NCBI RefSeq assembly: GCF_007874125.1
Contig: NZ_CP040128.1
Location: 434,001-498,000 of the forward strand
DNA length: 64,000 bases
Direction: 5' to 3'
From: Noviherbaspirillum sp. UKPF54
Lineage (GTDB): Bacteria; Pseudomonadota; Gammaproteobacteria; Burkholderiales; Burkholderiaceae_D
Part shown: positions 16,553-25,108 of the stretch, one piece after another
Layout of the letters: every line of letters begins with the position of its first letter
Numbering within the stretch: position 1 is the stretch's first letter
Position numbers and translations under genes: made by a program
The notes under the pieces: model-generated
The model's database searches: none
The model's input: only the letters and a program-made list of their open reading frames with translations
Told to the model about the DNA's origin: nothing

Positions 16553-17871
16553 TTGTCGCTTTCTTCCAAAACAGTCATGCGCCAGGCCGCCAGGGACTTT
16601 GCGTAGTCGGCCTGCGCCGCCACGGCGTCGAGCTGCGTCGCGCGGTAGGTGCGGCGGGCGTCGAGCGCATCCATGACGCCGATGGCGCCGTTCTTGAACG
16701 CGTATTCCGCCGCGTCGGCGGATTTCTTCGCTGCCGGCAACAGCTCCTGCTGAAAGCGCAGCACGCGTTCGGCCGAGGCCCGCAGTTCGTGCAGCGCGCC
16801 CACCAGTTCGCCGCGCGCGGCACTGCGCGCCTTTTCCAGGGATTGCCTGGCGGTGTCGAGTGCAGCCTGCGCGGCACGGATCTCGCCCTGATAGGCATAG
16901 TTCGTAAACAGCGGAAACTGCACCGAGACGCCATAGCTGTTGCCGCTTCCCTGAGAATTGGCGGCACTGGCGGGGTAATGTTCAAACTGCACGCCGACCG
17001 ACACGTCGCGGGTACGCGCAGCGCTCGCCAGCTTGGCGGAGGCGACCGCGGCGTCGACGCGCGCCTGCGCCGCGCGGATGGCCGGCTGCCGCTCGATCAG
17101 CCTGTCGATGTCGGTGTCCGGCGCGGCCTGTTGCGGCTGCGGCCATGCCTCCACGGCGCGGATTGTGTCGGCCTGCGCTTCGACTCCCATCAGCAGCGCC
17201 AGCGCCAGCCGGGCCTTGGCCAGGTCGGTTTCAGCCTGGCGCGCGTCGTTTTTCGCCCGCAAGGCGTCGACCTGGATGCGTTCCACGTCGGCGCCGGCGA
17301 TGTCGCCCGCCTTCTTGCGCTTTTGCGCCGCGCTCAGCGTGTTGTCGAACAGCGCGACCGTTTCCGTGGCGGCGCGCCACTTTTCCTGGGCCGCGAGCAG
17401 GTCGTAGTAGGCCTGGCTGACGTTCAGCCGCAGCTGGCGCCGCGCTTCGCTCAGGTCGGCGCGCGAGGCGCGCTCCAGCCCGTCCGCGCTTTCCTTCCTC
17501 AGCGCGCGCTTGCCGCCGCGCTCGATCAGCTGGTCGATGCGGATCGTGGTGTCCACGGTTTTGGCGCGCAGGCCGCCCGAGCCGATGCCCTGCGCCGGAT
17601 TGATGTTGGCCGTCTGTACGGTCAGCGCCGGATTGGGGCGCGCATCGGCGGCAGTCGCTGCTGCCTGGGCGCTGTCCACGGCAAGCGCGGACAGCCGCAC
17701 GTCATGGTTTTGCCGCAGCCCGATCTCGATAGCCTGCGGCAGGGACAGGCTGTCCAGGCCGTCCGCCGGTTCGGCTGCCAGGGCCAGCAGCGGCAGAACC
17801 GCCAGGATGCCGGCCGCGATGGCGCCGGGCAGCGATATGGTTAGTCTGAAAAGTCGGGCAGTCAGCTTCAT
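16549..17871 (-). CDS. CzcC-type TolC-family outer-membrane efflux protein
   Basis: First gene of the efflux operon, 440 residues. After a signal peptide (about 1-33, ending ALAAEPA) come two repeated outer-membrane efflux protein domains with long Ala/Gln/Arg-rich helices (for example LRLNVSQAYYDLLAAQEKW). It forms the trimeric outer-membrane duct for the RND complex. Order C-B-A on the minus strand is that of czcCBA operons. An OmpR-type direct repeat lies 120 bases upstream of the start. Confidence 0.92.
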   Translation of the reverse strand: MKLTARLFRLTISLPGAIAAGILAVLPLLALAAEPADGLDSLSLPQAIEIGLRQNHDVRLSALAVDSAQAAATAADARPNPALTVQTANINPAQGIGSGGLRAKTVDTTIRIDQLIERGGKRALRKESADGLERASRADLSEARRQLRLNVSQAYYDLLAAQEKWRAATETVALFDNTLSAAQKRKKAGDIAGADVERIQVDALRAKNDARQAETDLAKARLALALLMGVEAQADTIRAVEAWPQPQQAAPDTDIDRLIERQPAIRAAQARVDAAVASAKLASAARTRDVSVGVQFEHYPASAANSQGSGNSYGVSVQFPLFTNYAYQGEIRAAQAALDTARQSLEKARSAARGELVGALHELRASAERVLRFQQELLPAAKKSADAAEYAFKNGAIGVMDALDARRTYRATQLDAVAAQADYAKSLAAWRMTVLEESDK

Positions 17872-18297
17872 CGTCGGTCGTTTCGTGGTGTGCCGTCTTC
17901 CGGGGAATGGCGGCGCCTTGGCGCGCCGGCCGCGCGTTTTTAGTCGGCATGCGTACGGTAGACAGCGACGCTTGCGGCAACCTGAAGAAAAGCTGACAAA
18001 TTGCTGACAGAAAAGATTTTGTGGCGCAGGGCGGTGCAGCCAACTGCCGGCGCCGGTTTTGATTTAGATAAGACGCGTTTCAAACAGGCGATAAGTGCGC
18101 GTAGGAAGTTGATTTTTGTCTACGTATTTTTACTGGAAAATCGATTAAATATTTAAGTGGTTATTTTGACAACAATGTGAGGGCGCTCTGAATATCCCGT
18201 CATCCCATCCGGGGCGATCGGGTTCCGATGCGGCAGTTCCGCGTGTTTGGGTCGTCCCGCCGCCCGATAAAAAAACAATCATCCGAAGGAGCGATGC
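17872..18297. other. Divergent control region between the efflux operon and the 18298 gene
   Basis: A 426-bp gap without a gene. It contains the direct repeat at 17992-18010 on the czcC side and an AT-rich part at about 18060-18175 on the other side, which probably contains the promoter of the rightward gene. I see no terminator or riboswitch-like structure. Confidence 0.6.
17992..18010 (-). promoter_or_regulatory. Putative response-regulator box (11-bp direct repeat) of the efflux operon
   Basis: On the minus strand TGTCAGCAATTTGTCAGC holds two TGTCAGC heptamers whose starts are 11 bases apart. Direct repeats with one helical turn spacing are the usual binding sites of OmpR/PhoB-family dimers. 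The site points to regulation of czcCBA-DUF2846-regulator-kinase by the regulator encoded in the same operon (autoregulation). Confidence 0.55.
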
Positions 18298-18720
18298 ATG
18301 ACGATACGACGCGAGGAACTGGCCGCCGCCGCAGCGGCGGGCCTTCTTCATTACCGGCAGGTCGAGCCGCTGCTGGTATTCCTGCTGCAGCGCGACCTGC
18401 GCGAAAAGCGCGAGGAAATGCTGGCGCGCATGCATCCGGCGCCATTGCGGCGGGTGAACCGCTGGCTGTCCTATCTGGCCGGCGCGCTCGGATTGCTCAC
18501 GGCGATCCTGTTCGCCGTACTGCTGGCTGGCCGCGGCGGGCCATCGCCGGCCGAAATCGAGTTGCTGCTCTTTGTCGTCATTCCCTATGGCGGCGGGTTG
18601 CTGGCGCTGGCGTCCTCGTGGCGCAGACGCGGCTTGCGCGCGCGTCTGCGCATGCCGGCGGCGCTGGTGGTGGCATGGGTGCCGCTGGCGGTGCTGGCGC
18701 TGCATCATGTCGGCGCCTGA
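18298..18720 (+). CDS. Small membrane protein of unknown function
   Basis: Predicted integral membrane protein of 140 residues with an amphipathic N-terminal segment and three hydrophobic helices at about 57-78, 85-106 and 118-137. The N-terminus (ELAAAAAAGLLHYRQVEPLLVFL) vaguely recalls the start of DUF2157 proteins, but the protein is much shorter and the match is weak. AAGGA lies 9-13 bases ahead of the ATG. It stands between the efflux operon and the carbonic anhydrase gene and may be transcribed alone. Confidence 0.6.
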   Translation: MTIRREELAAAAAAGLLHYRQVEPLLVFLLQRDLREKREEMLARMHPAPLRRVNRWLSYLAGALGLLTAILFAVLLAGRGGPSPAEIELLLFVVIPYGGGLLALASSWRRRGLRARLRMPAALVVAWVPLAVLALHHVGA

Positions 18721-18837
18721 TCGCCGCGCCGGATGAAAACGAGACACCGGGCGCGGGCAGGCCCGCCGCGTGTTTCGCAGATTGGCAGAGTCCGATAAGA
18801 TATTGCGTTTAAGTAATACGCCTCGGATTGGGTCGAT

Positions 18838-19809
18838 ATGCGGATTGGTATAGCTGTTTTTTCATGCGTCCTGCTGCTGGGCCAGGGCGCATTTGCCAGG
18901 GAACCCGAGAAATCGCCGGCGGATTTTGCGAGCGACGCGATCACGAAAGGCGACAGCCGCAAGGGCGCCGTGGCGGACAAGGCGCAGGACGCCAAGCCGA
19001 CGCGGCCTCTGACCGCCGACGAGATCGCGGCCATGATCAAGACGCGGCTGGCGGAAATCCGCAAGAACAGGGCGTCCAGGCTCGCCGACGAGCGCGCCAA
19101 GGCCGCCGCCGAATTGTCCGAGCGCAGCGAGCGCGCCGAGCATTGGAGCTATGACGGCGAAAACGGCCCGGAGAAATGGGGCAAGCTCAATCCCGCCTGG
19201 GCGGCATGCGCCTCGGGCAAGCGCCAGTCGCCGATCGACATCCGCGACGGCATCCAGGTCGAGTTGGAACCGGTGATGTTCGATTACCTGCCTTCGCGCT
19301 TCAGCGTGCTCGACAACGGCCACACGGTGCGGGTCAATGTCGGCAGCGGCAGCAGCATCACCCTCACCGGGCGCCGGTATGAACTGGAACACTTTCATTT
19401 CCACCGGCCGTCCGAGGAAAAGATCAACGGGCGCGGCACCGAGATGGTCGCGCACCTGGTGCACAAGGATGCGGAGGGCCGGATCGCGGTGGTGGCGGTG
19501 CTGATCGACAGCGGCACCGCGCACGGCCTGATCCAGACCGTCTGGAACAATCTGCCGCTGGAAAAGAACGAGCCGCTGGCGCCGATCTCGACCATCGACA
19601 TCAACCAGCTGCTGCCGCAGCGGCGCGACTACTACACCTACATGGGGTCGCTCACCACGCCGCCGTGCAGCGAGGGCGTGCTGTGGATCGTGATGAAGGA
19701 GCCGATCCAGGCATCGCCGCAGCAGATCGCCATCTTCGGCCGCCTGTACCCGATGAATGCGCGGCCGGTACAGGACACGTCCGGACGCCTGATCAAGGAA
19801 TCGAACTGA
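18838..19809 (+). CDS. Periplasmic alpha-carbonic anhydrase with N-terminal extension
   Basis: Zinc enzyme that interconverts CO2 and bicarbonate. A Sec signal (1-20, ending QGAFA) targets the periplasm. The alpha-CA domain starts at about 102 (HWSYDGENGPEKWG) with QSPIDI at 130-135. Zinc ligands are His187, His189 (in HFHFH) and His206 (EMVAHLVH); the C-terminal signature SLTTPPCSEGV is intact. At 323 residues it is longer than usual because of about 80 charged residues (21-100; KTRLAEIRKNRASRLADERAKA) that look like a helix or coiled coil. It converges with the LytTR regulator gene; only 3 bases separate the stop codons at most. Confidence 0.9.
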   Translation: MRIGIAVFSCVLLLGQGAFAREPEKSPADFASDAITKGDSRKGAVADKAQDAKPTRPLTADEIAAMIKTRLAEIRKNRASRLADERAKAAAELSERSERAEHWSYDGENGPEKWGKLNPAWAACASGKRQSPIDIRDGIQVELEPVMFDYLPSRFSVLDNGHTVRVNVGSGSSITLTGRRYELEHFHFHRPSEEKINGRGTEMVAHLVHKDAEGRIAVVAVLIDSGTAHGLIQTVWNNLPLEKNEPLAPISTIDINQLLPQRRDYYTYMGSLTTPPCSEGVLWIVMKEPIQASPQQIAIFGRLYPMNARPVQDTSGRLIKESN

Positions 19810-20601
19810 TCACATCTGCCTGAACAGGTGCGCGAACACCCGGCTCACCGCCAGGGTCTCGCTGCGCCCGCGCAGTCGCAGCGACAGCTTGCCGCTGTCG
19901 TCGCGCACGGCAGCCTGCACGCAGCCGACATTGACGACCGTGCCGCGATGGACCTGCCAGAACTGGTTCCGGTCGAGCTGCGGCAGCAGCTCCTTCAAGC
20001 TGGTGCGGATCAGCGATTCGCCGTCGGCGGTGACGACATTCACGTACTTGTCGGCGGCTTCGAAGTAGTGCACGTCGGCCACCGGGATCATGCGGATCTG
20101 GTTGCCGACCGCCGCGCGCACGATGGACAGTTTCTCGTCCTGCACTGGCGCGGCCGGCACCAGCGCGCGCAGCTGCCCGACGATGCGCGCCAGTTCGCTG
20201 TCGCGCTCGGCATTCGCTTGCAGCCGCGCCTTCAGTCGGTCGACCGTCTTCGCCAGGCGCGCTTCGCTCACCGGCTTGAGCACGTAGTCGGCGGCGGCCT
20301 GCTCGAATGCCGCCAGCGCGTAGTCGTCGTAGGCGGTGACGAACACCACCAGCGGGAACGGCGCCTCCTCCGGCCAGTCTTCCGCCAGCTCCTGCGCCGC
20401 TTCCAGCCCGCTCTTGCCCGGCATCCTGATGTCGAGGAACAGCACGTCGGGCCGCTGCGCCAGCGCTTCCTGCACCGCCGACACGCCATCGCCGAGCACG
20501 CCGCCCACCTGCAGTTCCGGCCACAGGCGCGCCAGCGCCTGCACCAGCGTAAAAGCGAGAATCGGTTCGTCTTCTGCGATCAGAGCGCGGATTGTCGTCA
20601 T
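19810..20601 (-). CDS. LytTR-family response regulator
   Basis: Response regulator of 263 residues: receiver domain with phospho-acceptor Asp57 (VLFLDIRMPG), Thr in VTAYDDYA and Lys in VLKPVSE, then a LytTR DNA-binding domain (IPVADVHYFEAADKYVNVVT, then WQVHRGTVVN). LytTR proteins typically control exopolysaccharide, autolysis or peptide uptake genes. The ATG at 20599-20601 overlaps the upstream kinase gene by 4 bp, so both are made together. The frame is open far upstream, but that stretch is antisense/out-of-frame to the kinase gene and is not part of this protein. Confidence 0.93.
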   Translation of the reverse strand: MTTIRALIAEDEPILAFTLVQALARLWPELQVGGVLGDGVSAVQEALAQRPDVLFLDIRMPGKSGLEAAQELAEDWPEEAPFPLVVFVTAYDDYALAAFEQAAADYVLKPVSEARLAKTVDRLKARLQANAERDSELARIVGQLRALVPAAPVQDEKLSIVRAAVGNQIRMIPVADVHYFEAADKYVNVVTADGESLIRTSLKELLPQLDRNQFWQVHRGTVVNVGCVQAAVRDDSGKLSLRLRGRSETLAVSRVFAHLFRQM

Positions 20602-21683
20602 AGCGGGATCCTGATTTGCGCGATGGCGCCTTCGGGCATGTTGGGATGGAGCGTAAAGGAGGCGCGCTCGCCGTACAGCGCGCGCAGGCGTTCGCGGATG
20701 TTGGCGACGCCGACCTGGGTGCCGGGCTGCTGGTGCTGGCCGTCGAGCCCGAGGCCGGTGTCCGCCACGCTCAGCGTCAGCGTTCCCGCATCGTGCGCCG
20801 CCGTGACATCGACGCGGCCGCCGCCGATCTTCGGTTCGAGCCCGTGCCTGATCGCGTTTTCGACCAGCGGCTGCAGCAGCATCGGCGGGACCATGGTCTC
20901 GCGCAATTGGTCGGGCAGGTGCAGCGCATATGACAGGCGCGGTCCCATGCGCACCGCCATCAACCCGAGATAGGCGTCGAGCAGCGCAAATTCCTGTTCC
21001 AGCGTGGCCTGCGCCGAGCGCGACGCCGACAGGGTGGCGCGCAGGTACTGGATCAGCTGGTCCAGCATGTGCTGCGCGCGTGCCGCATCGACCGCGATCA
21101 AGCCCTGCAGGTTGGCCAGCGTGTTGAACAGCATGTGAGGCTCGATCTGCGCCTGCAGCATTTGCAGCTGCGCCTGCAGCGCCTGCTTTTCGATGGCGGC
21201 GGCGCGCGCCTGTTCGGCTTCGACGGAGGCCTTGAGCACCGCAAGCTTGCCGTTGGTCCAGAAGAACCAGGTGATGCCGGCGCAAAACAGCACCATGACG
21301 ATGATCATCCCGGTGGCGTTGCGCGCCTGGTAAGCCGCCACATTGGCGGGATCGAGGCCGAGCAGGGACGCGGCCAGCCTGTTGCCGAGGATTTTGGCGA
21401 CCGGCATGGCGGCCGCGACCAGCGCGATGAAGGGCAGGAGCGGCGGTATGCGGCGGCCCCACAGCAGCAGGCGGCCGCCGTCGATGAACAGGAGGGCGAG
21501 CGTGCCGACGCATAGGGCGAACACCAGGTTTTCGGCGAAGCCGCGGTCGGAGTACATCGTGTAGGTGCCGAGCGCCGCGCCGATCACGTTGAAGAGCGTG
21601 ACGATGGCCAGGTGCCGCAACAGGATGATCGGAATCGGGCGGTGGTCGGTCAGGTAGGCTGCTTCAGTTTTCATGCGCGGCAT
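20598..21683 (-). CDS. LytS/YehU-type sensor histidine kinase
   Basis: Sensor kinase of 361 residues from the His_kinase (PF06580) class. Four to five hydrophobic helices fill residues about 20-145, followed by a coiled-coil linker (KASVEAEQARAAAIEKQALQ), the phosphoacceptor box QIEPHMLFNTLANLQ with His183, and an HATPase domain (LLQPLVENAIRHGLEP, then VADTGLGLDG). It has almost no extracytoplasmic loops, so it may sense through the membrane part. Coupled by a 4-bp overlap to the LytTR regulator; the gamma-glutamyltransferase gene lies 120 bases upstream on the same strand. Confidence 0.92.
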   Translation of the reverse strand: MPRMKTEAAYLTDHRPIPIILLRHLAIVTLFNVIGAALGTYTMYSDRGFAENLVFALCVGTLALLFIDGGRLLLWGRRIPPLLPFIALVAAAMPVAKILGNRLAASLLGLDPANVAAYQARNATGMIIVMVLFCAGITWFFWTNGKLAVLKASVEAEQARAAAIEKQALQAQLQMLQAQIEPHMLFNTLANLQGLIAVDAARAQHMLDQLIQYLRATLSASRSAQATLEQEFALLDAYLGLMAVRMGPRLSYALHLPDQLRETMVPPMLLQPLVENAIRHGLEPKIGGGRVDVTAAHDAGTLTLSVADTGLGLDGQHQQPGTQVGVANIRERLRALYGERASFTLHPNMPEGAIAQIRIPL

Positions 21684-21803
21684 CGCTTCTGGTTGCTGTT
21701 ATCCCTGCGTGGCATGAAATGGTAACCCGGGTCCGGGCCGGCGGCGGCGCGGTGCGACGAAATGCGCGTATGACGGCGCGAAGCGCCGCAATCCCGGAGC
21801 GAA

Positions 21804-23396
21804 TCAGAACCCGACCGCCTGCCCGTCGCGGCGCGCATCGCTGGCCGCGATATAGCCGTGCTCCGTCTTCCAGACGAACTGGCCGGAGCCGAAGTCCATG
21901 CCGCCGGCGGCCGGGTCGATGCGATGGCCGCGCCGCGCCAGTTCCTGCGCGACTTCCGGCGCGACCGACGGCTCCAGGGCGAGCGCCAGGCCGCCGTCGA
22001 CCTTCCAGCGCGGCGCGTCGCAGGCGGCCTGCGGCTGCTGGCCGTGGCAGAGCATGCGCACCAGCGCTTGCAGGTGACCTTGCGGCTGCATGTTGCCGCC
22101 CATGACGCCGAAGCTCATCTGCGGCTGGCCATCCTTCGACAGGAAGCCGGGGATGATGGTGTGGAACGGGCGCTTGCCGGGCGCGACGCAGTTCGGATGC
22201 TTCGGGTCGAGCGAAAAACCGGCGCCGCGGTTCTGCAGGCTGATGCCGGTTTCCGGCGCCACCACGCCCGAGCCGAAGCCCTGGTAGTTGGACTGGATGA
22301 AGCTGACCATCATGCCGCTCTCGTCGGCGGCGGTGAGATAGACGGTGCCACCCTTGGGGACACCATGCCGGAATTCGCCGGCGCGCTTTTTGTCGATCAG
22401 CTTCGCGCGTTCGGCCAGGTAGGCGTCGTCCAGCAAGTCCTGCGCCGTGACCTTGCCCATGTGGCGGCTGTCGGCGACCCAACGGTAGGTGTCGGCGAAC
22501 GCCAGCTTCATCGCCTCGATCTGCAGGTGCAGGCTGTCGGCGGAATCGAGCGGGTAGCGGGCGATGTCGAGCTGGTCGACGATGCCCAGCGCGATCAGCG
22601 CAGCGATGCCTTGTCCGTTGGGCGGCAGCTCGTGCACCGTGTAGCCGGCGAAATCCTTCTGGATCGGCGTTACCCATTCCGGCTTGTAGCTGTCCAGGTC
22701 GTCGAGCGTCAATGCGCCGCCGTGCTGCCGGGCGTGCTGCGCCATCGCCTCGGCCAGCTCGCCGCGGTAGAACACTTCACCGTGGGTTTCGGCGATGCGG
22801 GTCAGGCCGTGCGCGGCCTCGGCAAAGACGAACTGCTCCCCGATATGCGGCGCCCTGCCGTGCGGCATGAATACGCGCTTGAATCCGGGCTGGCTTTTCA
22901 GGTGCGGGACCGCCGCCGCCCATCTGCGCTGCACGCTGGACGACACCAGGTATCCGCGCTCGGCCAGTTCGATTGCCGGCTCGAACAGGTCGGAGAACGG
23001 CAGCTTGCCGAAGCGTTCTGCCAGCTCGACCCAGCCGGCCACCATGCCCGGCACGGTGACGCTGTCCCAGCCGCGCTGCGGCAGCTCGCCCGCATGTCTG
23101 CTTTCAAAATACTCCGGGGTCCACGCCGCCGGCGCCGGGCCGGACGCGTTCAGGCCGTGCAGCTCGGCGCCGTCCCACACCATGGCGAAGGCGTCGCCGC
23201 CCAGCCCGCAGGAAACCGGTTCGACCACCACCAGCGCGGCGGCGGCGGCGACGGCGGCATCGACCGCATTGCCGCCCTTGAGAAGCATGCGCAGGCCGGC
23301 CTGGGCCGCCAGCGGCTGCGACGTGGCGACGACGTTACGCGCCAGCAGCGGGGTACGGATGGAAGGGTAGGGGTTGTCCCAGTTGAAGTCGGCCAT
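21804..23396 (-). CDS. Gamma-glutamyltransferase family protein
   Basis: N-terminal nucleophile hydrolase of the gamma-glutamyltranspeptidase family, 530 residues. The autocleavage/nucleophile Thr is Thr351 in GVPKGGTVYLTAADESG. Other family marks are GGNAVDAAVAAA (41-52), GGDAF and PNGQG, plus GGNMQPQGHLQ near the C-terminus. No signal peptide is present, so unlike E. coli Ggt it appears cytosolic; the same subgroup includes cephalosporin-acylase-like and YwrD-like proteins. The substrate is not predictable; gamma-glutamyl compounds are likely. It precedes a LytS-LytTR pair, and is divergent from the TldD-like gene. Confidence 0.9.
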   Translation of the reverse strand: MADFNWDNPYPSIRTPLLARNVVATSQPLAAQAGLRMLLKGGNAVDAAVAAAAALVVVEPVSCGLGGDAFAMVWDGAELHGLNASGPAPAAWTPEYFESRHAGELPQRGWDSVTVPGMVAGWVELAERFGKLPFSDLFEPAIELAERGYLVSSSVQRRWAAAVPHLKSQPGFKRVFMPHGRAPHIGEQFVFAEAAHGLTRIAETHGEVFYRGELAEAMAQHARQHGGALTLDDLDSYKPEWVTPIQKDFAGYTVHELPPNGQGIAALIALGIVDQLDIARYPLDSADSLHLQIEAMKLAFADTYRWVADSRHMGKVTAQDLLDDAYLAERAKLIDKKRAGEFRHGVPKGGTVYLTAADESGMMVSFIQSNYQGFGSGVVAPETGISLQNRGAGFSLDPKHPNCVAPGKRPFHTIIPGFLSKDGQPQMSFGVMGGNMQPQGHLQALVRMLCHGQQPQAACDAPRWKVDGGLALALEPSVAPEVAQELARRGHRIDPAAGGMDFGSGQFVWKTEHGYIAASDARRDGQAVGF

Positions 23397-23662
23397 GGCA
23401 ATCGTCTTGGTGGGTGTCGGACGTCCGTCGCGGGGCGGCGGGGCTCATGCTTCGTGATTCTGGCTACCCGGCGATTTTACGTGGCAAAAAGGAAAGGAAT
23501 GTTGATGATTGTTTGGTTGGCAATAAAAAAGAATGCTAGCCGGCATGAAATCAGGCATCAAAGTTGTTCTACGGAATTAATATCCGGTGTGCGGCGATGA
23601 ACGATCTTGATGCCGCACAGTCTTTGTTCTGTTCCTGAACCTTTTCTGAATCTAATTGCGAG
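23397..23662. other. Divergent intergenic region
   Basis: About 266 bases between the starts of the gamma-glutamyltransferase gene and the TldD-like gene. It is AT-rich in the middle (23490-23660) and should hold both promoters. I could not define -35/-10 boxes with confidence. Confidence 0.4.
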
Positions 23663-25108
23663 GTGGTTTTGCCGGATTCGATTCGACGCCTGTTCCATCG
23701 TCTCGCCCCTGCGGTCGATTTCTGCTCGCTGCGCCTGGTCGAGGAGAGAAGCGAGCACTTGGCCGTGCGCCAGGACGTGCTGCAGCCGGCGACGACCGGC
23801 ATCGACCGCGGCGCGATGATCACTGTGATGCATGGCGGCGGCTGCGGCTATGCAGCCACCAGCGACCTGAGCGAGTCCGGGCTGAAGGAGGCGATACGCC
23901 GTGCCCGGGATTGGGCGCGGGAGAGCGCCGGACGGTCGCTGGTCGACTATGCGGCGCTCGCGCTGCCGCGTCCGGCGGGAAGCTATGCCGGCCCGGAGGG
24001 TAGTGGCGCGGACGGCGTCTCGCGCAAGGACTTGATCGCGCTGCTGATGCGCGAGTCGCGCTCCTGCCGCATCGACGATCGCATCGTCGACTGGCAGGTT
24101 TCGCTGTGGACGGTCGACTCATCCCAGTTGTACCTGACGGCCGACGGCGCGGACCTGGCGCAGCAGTTCCGGTACGCGATTCCGAGCATGGCGGTGACCG
24201 CCAGCGAGGGGGCCGAAACCCAGACCCGCAGTCTGGGCGGGCAGTACAACGGTTTTTGCCGCCAGGGCGGGCTGGAAGTGCTGGAGCATGCCGGGTTCGA
24301 CGGCGCCGGGCAGCGCGTGGCGCGCGAGGCGCTGGATCTGCTGGCTGCGCCGAACTGCCCGGGCGGGCGCATGGACCTGCTCCTGATGCCGGAACAGATG
24401 ATGTTGCAGATCCACGAATCGATCGGCCATCCGCTCGAACTCGACCGCATCCTCGGCGACGAGCGCAATTTCGCGGGCACCAGTTTCGTCACGCTCGACA
24501 TGTTCGGCCATTACCGTTACGGCTCCGCGCTGCTCAACGTCACCTGCGATCCGACGCGGCCCGAGCAGTTCGCCAGCTACCGCTGGGACGACGACGGCTG
24601 CGCGGCCGAGCGCGTGTTCCTCATCCGCGACGGCGTGCTGGAGCGGCCGCTGGGCGGCGCGGTGTCGCAGGCGCGCGCCGGGCTGCAGGGTGCGTCGACC
24701 GCGCGCGCCTGCGGCTGGAACCGCGCCCCGATCGACCGCATGGCCAACCTCAACATCGAGCCGGGCGCATCCAGCCTGAACGACATGATCCGGTCGGTCG
24801 AGCGCGGCGTGCTGATGGATACCAACGTGTCGTGGTCGATCGACGACTCGCGCAACAAGTTCCAGTTCGGCTGCGAAGTCGGACGCCTGATCGAAGACGG
24901 CGAGCTGAAGGGACTGGTGAAAAATCCGAACTACCGTGGCGTGTCCGCCACGTTCTGGCGCTCGCTCAAGGCGGTCGGGGATGCATCCACCTTCAGCGTG
25001 ATGGGAACGCCCTTTTGCGGCAAGGGCGAGCCGTCGCAGGTGATCCGCGTCGGCCACGCCTCGCCGGCCTGCCTGTTTTCCGATGTCGACGTGTTCGGAG
25101 GCGAATGA
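23663..25108 (+). CDS. TldD-type metallopeptidase subunit
   Basis: Member of the TldD/PmbA family, 481 residues. The zinc motif HESIGH is at 251-256, as in E. coli TldD, which with TldE/PmbA forms a heterodimeric protease for unfolded peptides and modified-peptide maturation. The C-terminal domain with GASSLNDMIRSVERG and VKNPNYRG is intact. The start is a GTG at 23663 that lies directly in the AGG, or a TTG at 23669 with GAGGTGG at better spacing; I cannot decide. The stop overlaps the next gene by 4 bp. It is a second-type TldD rather than obviously the housekeeping copy. Confidence 0.85.
   Translation: MVLPDSIRRLFHRLAPAVDFCSLRLVEERSEHLAVRQDVLQPATTGIDRGAMITVMHGGGCGYAATSDLSESGLKEAIRRARDWARESAGRSLVDYAALALPRPAGSYAGPEGSGADGVSRKDLIALLMRESRSCRIDDRIVDWQVSLWTVDSSQLYLTADGADLAQQFRYAIPSMAVTASEGAETQTRSLGGQYNGFCRQGGLEVLEHAGFDGAGQRVAREALDLLAAPNCPGGRMDLLLMPEQMMLQIHESIGHPLELDRILGDERNFAGTSFVTLDMFGHYRYGSALLNVTCDPTRPEQFASYRWDDDGCAAERVFLIRDGVLERPLGGAVSQARAGLQGASTARACGWNRAPIDRMANLNIEPGASSLNDMIRSVERGVLMDTNVSWSIDDSRNKFQFGCEVGRLIEDGELKGLVKNPNYRGVSATFWRSLKAVGDASTFSVMGTPFCGKGEPSQVIRVGHASPACLFSDVDVFGGE

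Noticed and set aside
21858..23600. A 580-codon plus-strand frame
   Set aside because: Antisense to the gamma-glutamyltransferase gene.
24106..25104. Upstream extension of the PmbA-like frame
   Set aside because: This part is out of frame with, and inside, the TldD-like gene and codes for an Arg/Pro-rich shadow sequence. The real start is at 25105.
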